Made by a program: the position numbers and the translations under genes. A stretch of 64,000 bases of DNA from Streptomyces finlayi (lineage in GTDB: Bacteria > Actinomycetota > Actinomycetes > Streptomycetales > Streptomycetaceae): assembly GCF_014216315.1 (NCBI RefSeq), contig NZ_CP045702.1, positions 1,302,001 to 1,366,000 of the forward strand. The letters run 5' to 3'. The notes under the pieces are model-generated. The model worked only from the letters and a program-made list of their open reading frames with translations. It was not told the origin of the DNA and searched no databases. Below, in pieces: positions 58,668-64,000 of this stretch (the first letter of the stretch is position 1; each line of letters begins with the position of its first letter).

Positions 58668-60403
58668 GCCGCTCGCCGCGCTTCCTGCGTCCGGCCGGCC
58701 TCGACCAGGGACGCGTACAGACCGTTCTCGGCCATGAGGGTGGTGTGGTCACCGATGGCCCGCACCCGTCCGCCGTCGAGGACGACGATGCGGTCCGCGT
58801 GGCGTACGGCGTCCAGACGGTGGGCGATGACGAGGCAGGTGCGTCCGCGCGCTGCCTCGGCCAGGGCCTTGCCTATCCGGGCCTCGCCGCGTTCGTCGAC
58901 CGCGCTGGTCGCCTCGTCGAGGACCAGGACGCGCGCGTCGGCGAGCAGGGCGCGGGCGAGCGCGAGGCGCTGGCGCTGGCCGCCGGAGAGGGTGGCGCCG
59001 CGTTCGCCCAGCACGGTCAGATAGCCGTCGGGCATGGCGGCGATCTCGTCGTGGAGGTCAGCGGCGCGGGTCGCCCGTCGCAGTGCGTCGTCGGTGGCGT
59101 CGGGCCGGGCCAGACGAAGGTTGTCCGCGACGGTGGCGTGGAAGAAGTACGTCTCCTGCGAGACGACGGCGATACCCCGGCGCAGGGAATCGAGGGCGTA
59201 CCGCGCCGCCGCGACTCCGTCCACGCTCACCTGGCCGTGCACGGGGTCGTGGTGGCGGGCCAGAAGGGACAGGAGGGTCGACTTGCCCGCGCCGGAGGGC
59301 CCGACCACTGCGGTCGTACGTCCTGCCGCCGCCGTGAACGTCACACCGTCCAGTGCGGGCCGTACGGCACCGGGGTAATGAAATGTCACATGGTCGAATG
59401 CAATGTCAGGTGCGATGGACCAGTCCGCCTGTTCCCGCCCCTCGTCCGGCACTCCGCCCTCCGCCGTGCGCAGGGCGGCGATGCCATCCGCCGCGGAGAC
59501 CCCGAGATAGCCGGCGTGCCACTCCCTGGAGAGGTCGCGCACCGGGCGGAAGCACTCCGAGGCCAGCATCAGCAGCAGATAGGTGCCGGTCGCCGTCGTG
59601 TTCCCGGAAGCGGCGGAGGCGCAGGCCACCAGGGCGGCCGCGACCGTGCCGCCCTGGATCGCCAGATCGGTGAGACCGGTGTCGACGAGCGAGACGCGCA
59701 GTTTGGCGACGGTGGCGCGGTGGAGCGCGTCCGAGCGGTGTTCGAGGCGCGCTCGGGTCCGTCCGACCGCTCCGGCCGCGCGCAGGGCGGGCATGCCCTG
59801 AAGGGCTTCGAGGTAGTCGGCGGCGAGGGTCTCGTACGACTCCCAGTGCTCGCGCCCCCGGCGCTCCAGCAGCCGGTCCCACCAGCGGGGGGCGAGCAGC
59901 GCCAGGAGCAGGGCGGGTACGAGGGCCAGGAGAGCGTACGGGGCGAGGGCCGCGACGGCGATCAGCAGCAGCGGCGGGACGGCGCAGGTGATGAGGAGTT
60001 GGGGCAGATAGCGGGAGACGTACGCGTCCACGCCTTCGACACCGTCGACGAGTGTGGCGCGTACGGCGCCGACACGTACGCCCTGGACGTGGGAGGGCCC
60101 CAGCCGGCCCAGGTGTTCCAGCAGTGCGTCGCGCAGACCCACCCGCACACGGGATCCGGCGCGCACGGCGGTGCGCCGCTGCCACCAGCTCAGTCCGGCG
60201 CGGACGACGACGGCCACGAGCACCCCGGCCAGCAGCGCGGGGAGGTGGCCGGTGTCACCACGGGCGATGGCGGAGAGCGCGACGGCCAGAAGCACCGCCT
60301 GTGCGAGGTGTGTCAGGGCCACCGCGCCGAGCAGGGCGGTGGCGCCGAGCAGCGCGCCGCGCGCCGTGCGGGCGGCGCGTGTCAGCTCCGGGTGAAGCAT
60401 CAC
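58664..60403 (-). CDS. ABC exporter, membrane-ATPase fusion (CydD-like half)
   Basis: A 579-residue half transporter. Start is GTG 60401-60403 (GTGA overlap with the nitroreductase stop) with AGGAG seven bases upstream; ATG one codon later is possible. Six membrane segments in the first 300 residues with YLPQLLITCAVPPLLLIAVAAL as in CydD, then the ATPase: Walker A GPSGAGKSTLL, Q-loop VVSQETYFFHATVADNLRL, signature LSGGQRQRLALARALL, Walker B VLVLDEATSAVD and His IAHRLD. No cytochrome bd genes are present, so a role with the TOMM-like enzymes is favoured over cytochrome assembly. Confidence 0.87.
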   Translation of the reverse strand: MMLHPELTRAARTARGALLGATALLGAVALTHLAQAVLLAVALSAIARGDTGHLPALLAGVLVAVVVRAGLSWWQRRTAVRAGSRVRVGLRDALLEHLGRLGPSHVQGVRVGAVRATLVDGVEGVDAYVSRYLPQLLITCAVPPLLLIAVAALAPYALLALVPALLLALLAPRWWDRLLERRGREHWESYETLAADYLEALQGMPALRAAGAVGRTRARLEHRSDALHRATVAKLRVSLVDTGLTDLAIQGGTVAAALVACASAASGNTTATGTYLLLMLASECFRPVRDLSREWHAGYLGVSAADGIAALRTAEGGVPDEGREQADWSIAPDIAFDHVTFHYPGAVRPALDGVTFTAAAGRTTAVVGPSGAGKSTLLSLLARHHDPVHGQVSVDGVAAARYALDSLRRGIAVVSQETYFFHATVADNLRLARPDATDDALRRATRAADLHDEIAAMPDGYLTVLGERGATLSGGQRQRLALARALLADARVLVLDEATSAVDERGEARIGKALAEAARGRTCLVIAHRLDAVRHADRIVVLDGGRVRAIGDHTTLMAENGLYASLVEAGRTQEARRAA

Positions 60404-61713
60404 GGCTGATCTCCTCTTCCCAGGGCGAGTCCATGGACGATCCAGTCATGCCCGGGTGGGCCCGCGAGCGCCGCGCCGAGGTCGGCGCCCTGCCAGGAGC
60501 CCACCGGACGGGATGTCAGATCAAGCTGCGCGGACCTCAGTTGGGCCAGCCCGATGGCGTATCCGGCGGCGAGGTGATCACGGCGGATGCGCTGCGCGTC
60601 CGCGTCCTGGGGACAGCCGTACGCGAGCAGCACGGCGCCCGCTTCCGCGATCCAGCCCTGACCGGCGGCCCAGGCCGCGAGCGTCGGGCGGGCCTCGCCC
60701 GATGCCAGGAGATGAAGCGCCGGACGGTCCGGGCGGTTGCCGGCCGGTGCGAGGTGGAGCAGCCCGGGGTGCGCACCGCCGGTGGCCACGCACCACCGGA
60801 GTCCTGTGGTCAGTGCCCCGGCCGCGCGGGCCAGGACCTGGGTGAGGGCCTCGGGGGAGGGCGTTCCGCGCGGCGGCGGTGGAGCGCTGCGCCGGGACAT
60901 CAGGATGCCGTCGGGCACGCGCGCTGCCGACGTGGTCCACTCCCCCGGCCCGGCGGCCGGAGCGGCCGCGTCCAGGGCGCACCAGATCCGTTCCAGTTGC
61001 GCGGATGCCTCCCCGGCTCCGGGTTCCGGCCGCGGGGCCGCTCCGGGCGGGCAGGACGCCCAGCGCGCGAGGGCCTCCCCGGGGTCCGGCGCCGCCGGGC
61101 CGATGGCGACCGCGGCGAGGGGGTGCCGGGGTGTGGTCCCGGGCCAGGTCCGCTGCCACCGGGCAGGTCCGGGCAGGCCCGCCGCTGCCGACAGGAGGGC
61201 GCCGTCCGTGTCCAGGCTCATGCTGACCGCCCCGGCCGACATCAGTGCGGCGACGGCGTGACCGGCGTCCAGGAGCAGCAGCGGCAGTGCGCGGTGTCCG
61301 TAGTGCGAGACCGTGCGCCGCGCGTCCACCGTGAGGACGACGAGGGTGCCGTCCGGCGGGTCGGCCGGGGCGGGTCCCCGCCGGTGCACCCGGTGGCGTA
61401 CGGCGTCGTAGGCGTAGCGTCCGGGTGGCAGCGCGCCCGAGGTTCCCACCAGGAGATGGGCGTCGACGGGGTTCAGCCCGCCGGCCGAGGGCGCGGGCCG
61501 CAGCCGTCCGCTGCCCGGCCCGGTGGGGGTGACGGCGAGTGAATGGCGCAGGACGTGATCGAGGTCCGGTGCGGTACGGGTGGTGAGGGGCACCGCCCGC
61601 GCGGTCCAGCGGGCGAAGGGCCCCGCCGGGGTGTCCGGGCCGGGCGGCGCACCGGACCGGGCGAGCGCGAGAGCCGTGCGAGCGGGGTCCTCGGTGGTGG
61701 TGGGTGCGGGCAC
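60400..61713 (-). CDS. SagB-type nitroreductase-like dehydrogenase (two-domain)
   Basis: A 437-residue protein with GTG start at 61711-61713 behind AGGGGAA. It contains two nitroreductase-like halves. The first has RLRPAPSAGGLNPVDAHLL, the Ser-Ala-Gly/Gly-x-x-Pro segment of SagB oxidases; the second has ILMSRRSAPPPPRGTPSPEAL resembling the FMN-binding start, and GLHLLAS-like and AAGYAIGLAQLRSAQ segments. SagB-type FMN enzymes oxidise azolines to thiazoles or oxazoles in TOMM peptides. Several FMN-contact residues are weak, so activity is uncertain. It lies 9 bp after the YcaO gene. Confidence 0.75.
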   Translation of the reverse strand: MPAPTTTEDPARTALALARSGAPPGPDTPAGPFARWTARAVPLTTRTAPDLDHVLRHSLAVTPTGPGSGRLRPAPSAGGLNPVDAHLLVGTSGALPPGRYAYDAVRHRVHRRGPAPADPPDGTLVVLTVDARRTVSHYGHRALPLLLLDAGHAVAALMSAGAVSMSLDTDGALLSAAAGLPGPARWQRTWPGTTPRHPLAAVAIGPAAPDPGEALARWASCPPGAAPRPEPGAGEASAQLERIWCALDAAAPAAGPGEWTTSAARVPDGILMSRRSAPPPPRGTPSPEALTQVLARAAGALTTGLRWCVATGGAHPGLLHLAPAGNRPDRPALHLLASGEARPTLAAWAAGQGWIAEAGAVLLAYGCPQDADAQRIRRDHLAAGYAIGLAQLRSAQLDLTSRPVGSWQGADLGAALAGPPGHDWIVHGLALGRGDQP

Positions 61714-61722
61714 GTCGTTCCC

Positions 61723-63114
61723 CTACATGTGTGGCGGCGGTACGAGGGTGAAGTCCTGTGGTCCGGCGGGTTCCTTGGCCCGCCATCCCCTGGACAGGGC
61801 CGCGTCGGCGAATCGGGGGCTGCCGAAGTACGCGAAGGCGGCGGGGGCGTTGGGGACGAGGCCGGAGACGAGCACACGCGCCACCCTGAGCGGTGTCGCC
61901 CTGACGTCCTCGGTGGTCAGGTCGAAGGTGACCACCCGGTGCCCGCCGGACGCGAGCCGGCCGTCGAGTGCGGTGCGGCTGCCCGGCGCGATGTCGGCGA
62001 TGTCCACGACTCCGTGCGCCGGTTCGGTGAACCGGGTGGCCATCGGGGTGACCCGTTCGTCGAGCCACACCTGGACGTGTGCGCCCAGGTCGCGCACGGC
62101 GGCGAAGTCGGTGCCGCAGTCGTCGAGGTAGCGCCGGTCGGCCCGGTGTTCCAGGTAGAGACCGGGGGCGAACATACCGGCGTCGACCGCCTTGAAGACC
62201 CAGCCGTCGCGTTCGACCGCTCCCTGCGTGAACACCCAGGTGTGTACGGCTTCGAGCACGGCCTTGCGGGCCGCGTCGGCCGGGTCGTAACGGCAGGCGA
62301 AGCCCGCGGCGTGGATGCCCCGGCGCCGGTCGTGGACGAGCGCCGCCATGCAGGGGGCGAACTCCGAGGGCATCTCGACGATCCACACGTCGAGGTCGCA
62401 GCCGTCCAGGTCTGCGGCGAGTCCGGGAACACTGGCCGGGTCGATGCCCCGGGTCGGGCCGTCGAGGTGCCACCACAGCTCCAGGGCGTCCCGCTCGACG
62501 ACCTCCAGCAGTCCGCGCTCGACGGCGTCGTCGAAGCCCTGACCGGTGGCTATCCCCGCGTAGTTGAGGTGGTGCGTGCGGGGAAGTGAACGGAGCTCGC
62601 CCTGACGCCAGTTCAGGTGGGTCAGGGAGACCGGCGCCCAGCATTCCCCGTCGCCCTCGTCGCCGACGGCCCACAGGGCGGGGGTCTCCATGAGGAACGG
62701 CCGGTAGGGGAAGTCCGGGCGGGCGTACTGCCAGGGGGCGTACCGGGGCAGGTCGTCGGGGCCGTACAGCCGCTTCCCCTCGTCGATGAGCTGCTGGGCC
62801 GTCGCGCGCCGTGGCGCACCGAAGTGTCCGGGTGGCGGCAGCCGGTTGCCGCAATAGCGCTCGACCGCTTCGGCGATGGCTGCGACGCGGGCTCCGGCGG
62901 GGTCACCGAACGTCGTTCCGAGTGACACCCGGTCAGCGGGCCAGGCCCCGAACCTCCGGGCGTCGGACACCTCGGCGGTCATGGCGAGGTAGCGGGGCGG
63001 TGCCCCCGCCGGATGTTCGACGGGCTCCACCGCGCGGATCAGTCCGCAGACGGGGTCCACGAGATCGTCGAGGGAGAAGCGGGCGGCCGGAACGCTGGTG
63101 CTGGTCAACGGCAT
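61723..63114 (-). CDS. YcaO-domain protein (TOMM cyclodehydratase type)
   Basis: A 463-residue YcaO enzyme, started at ATG 63112-63114 (MPLTSTSVPAARFSLD) directly after AGGAGAT; it overlaps the hydrolase gene by 10 bp. ATP-binding features: SLGTTFGDPAGARVAAIAEAVERYCGN (SxGxxxxxxA and ExxER) and LLEVVERDALELWW. The C-terminus is rich in Pro (TLVPPPHM), a degenerate form of the PxPxP end of azoline-forming YcaO proteins. YcaO uses ATP to activate peptide backbone amides for Cys/Ser/Thr cyclisation or thioamide formation. No fused E1-like domain is present, so a separate partner would be expected outside the window. Confidence 0.85.
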   Translation of the reverse strand: MPLTSTSVPAARFSLDDLVDPVCGLIRAVEPVEHPAGAPPRYLAMTAEVSDARRFGAWPADRVSLGTTFGDPAGARVAAIAEAVERYCGNRLPPPGHFGAPRRATAQQLIDEGKRLYGPDDLPRYAPWQYARPDFPYRPFLMETPALWAVGDEGDGECWAPVSLTHLNWRQGELRSLPRTHHLNYAGIATGQGFDDAVERGLLEVVERDALELWWHLDGPTRGIDPASVPGLAADLDGCDLDVWIVEMPSEFAPCMAALVHDRRRGIHAAGFACRYDPADAARKAVLEAVHTWVFTQGAVERDGWVFKAVDAGMFAPGLYLEHRADRRYLDDCGTDFAAVRDLGAHVQVWLDERVTPMATRFTEPAHGVVDIADIAPGSRTALDGRLASGGHRVVTFDLTTEDVRATPLRVARVLVSGLVPNAPAAFAYFGSPRFADAALSRGWRAKEPAGPQDFTLVPPPHM

Positions 63115-64000
63115 ATCTCCTGAGCGGGGTTGACGCGCGCGACGCGGTGCCGCGCGGCGACGACGGGCAGGGCGAGCACGCTGTCGCCGATCCGCACCGA
63201 CCGGCGCGAGGACCGCAGCAGGGTCGCGGTGACCGGGTCCTGTCCGGTGTGCGGATTGCGGGCGTGCGCGGGAAAGTGGTGCCCGCCGACTTCGATGCGC
63301 AGACGGGTTCCGGCGGGGAGGCGCCGGGACAGGTGGCCGAGCGGGACCGAGAACCGTGCCGCCCCGTGCGCGGGGTCGGTGCGCCGTACGGCACCGGTCG
63401 CCAGGTGGTCGGCGACGCCCCGTGGGTCGAGGGCGACCAGGCGGACGATCCAGTCGGCGGCGGGTGTGTCCGCGACCGCACTCAGGCGGACTTCGGCGCC
63501 GCCCAGGAGGTCCAGCGGCCTGGGGAGCGGCGGCGTCACCAGCAGGCAACGGTCGGGGTGTCCTGCCGTCGGGACGTTCAACCGGTCGGAGCGGAAAGGC
63601 CGCTCGGGGTCGGCTTCGAAGTCGGACCCGGCGAGCAGTCGCAGAGCGGTGGCGAAGGGGTAGGGAGTGGGTTTTGGGGCTTCCGCGGCCATGGAGGCCC
63701 ACCAGCCGCTGCCGCCCAGCGCCGAGACGCCGTGCCGTCCCGGTGAGAGGCTGCCCGCGAGCGCGGCCCGCGCCCAGCGGACGTAGAGGCGACCGAGGTT
63801 GAGCTGGTGCTGCGGACGGGCCTCGGGGTCGGGGGCGGCGGTCAGGGCGTGCCCCCAGGGGCCCATCAGCAGCCGGGAGGGGCCTCCCCAGTGCCGCCAA
63901 AGTTCAACGGTGTCGTCGCGGAAGGGGTCACGCGTGCCGCCCACGGCGAGCAGCGGGATTCCGGCGGCCGCCGCGCGGGCGCCCAGACCACCGTCGCGCT
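63105..64000 (-). CDS. CocE/NonD (X-Pro dipeptidyl-peptidase S15-type) hydrolase, 3' part
   Basis: The frame runs through the right edge of the window; about 298 residues are seen, ending at TGA 63105-63107. The first visible part (GARAAAAGIPLLAVGGTRDP then GPSRLLMGPWGHALTA) is the end of the alpha/beta-hydrolase domain, with the Asp and His of a catalytic triad. The remaining about 220 residues are the jellyroll C-terminal domain of X-Pro dipeptidyl peptidases (CLLVTPPLPRPLDLLGGAEV, PAGTRLRIEVGGHHFPAHAR). In a TOMM context it could remove a leader or hydrolyse the product; function inferred. The nucleophile Ser is outside the window. Confidence 0.8.
   Translation of the reverse strand, partial: RDGGLGARAAAAGIPLLAVGGTRDPFRDDTVELWRHWGGPSRLLMGPWGHALTAAPDPEARPQHQLNLGRLYVRWARAALAGSLSPGRHGVSALGGSGWWASMAAEAPKPTPYPFATALRLLAGSDFEADPERPFRSDRLNVPTAGHPDRCLLVTPPLPRPLDLLGGAEVRLSAVADTPAADWIVRLVALDPRGVADHLATGAVRRTDPAHGAARFSVPLGHLSRRLPAGTRLRIEVGGHHFPAHARNPHTGQDPVTATLLRSSRRSVRIGDSVLALPVVAARHRVARVNPAQEICR

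Noticed and set aside
58664..60403. CydD/CydC for cytochrome bd assembly
   Set aside because: No cydA or cydB nearby; the gene pair is fused by overlaps to the nitroreductase and YcaO genes.

Overview
The window is very GC-rich. Coding frames are almost saturated with G/C at third positions, GTG and TTG starts are common, and I noticed only one in-frame TTA codon. With its gene content (DUF6099 protein, SepF-like protein, Mrp antiporter, Pnkp-Hen1, gluABCD, DmdR-type iron box) this points to a Streptomyces or close relative. Coding density is high. Many same-strand neighbours overlap by 4 bp (ATGA or GTGA). I found no tRNA, rRNA or CRISPR array.

Layout. 1-17547: an exopolysaccharide locus. 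It holds the 3' end of a GH26-like hydrolase, a priming sugar-phosphate transferase, GDP-fucose synthesis (fcl, gmd), a decayed and an intact LamG secreted protein, a lipoprotein, one GT2 and two GT4 glycosyltransferases, a Wzy-like polymerase, a Wzx-like flippase, a Wzz-like chain-length protein, and a cytidylyltransferase with a CDP-alcohol phosphotransferase. 17806-24274: a six-gene Mrp Na+/H+ antiporter operon in which every junction is a 4-bp overlap. 24430-24861: an iron-sulfur protein. 25150-33283: an aromatic acyl-CoA catabolic cluster (CoA ligase, PaaX regulator, monooxygenase/reductase fusion, enoyl-CoA hydratase, acyl-CoA dehydrogenase, RidA) that looks like aerobic 2-aminobenzoate degradation; a GNAT gene with an apparent frameshift sits inside it. 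33530-36338: an anti-sigma-type ATPase and the arginine deiminase pair arcB/arcA. 36619-40706: the Pnkp-Hen1 RNA repair pair. 40750-46961: housekeeping and small genes (homocysteine methyltransferase, LLM oxidoreductase, DUF6099, MazG-like, SepF-like, a DeoR regulator divergent from a SIS-domain protein, an acidic-repeat protein). 47027-50241: an iron-siderophore importer behind an iron box. 50286-53753: gluABCD glutamate uptake. 53997-56826: a GlxA-type regulator divergent from a quinone oxidoreductase, a His-rich protein, and a CobW C-terminal remnant. 56886-64000: a CydDC-like ABC exporter, a SagB-type nitroreductase, a YcaO enzyme and a CocE-type hydrolase cut by the window edge, which together look like one side of an azole-modified peptide (TOMM) cluster.

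Most unusual item: two identical 166-bp elements (36457-36622 and 53835-54000) with perfect 21-bp terminal inverted repeats. Each is bounded by CTAG, and each sits exactly at the TAG stop codon of a minus-strand gene. They carry a strong ribosome binding site, an ATG and about 22 coding-like codons reading outward. I interpret them as a MITE-like deletion derivative of an IS630-type element. Other signs of decay or change are the shattered LamG paralogue, the frameshifted GNAT, the CobW remnant, a glutamate-binding protein that lacks a lipobox, and a bldA-type TTA codon in mnhE.
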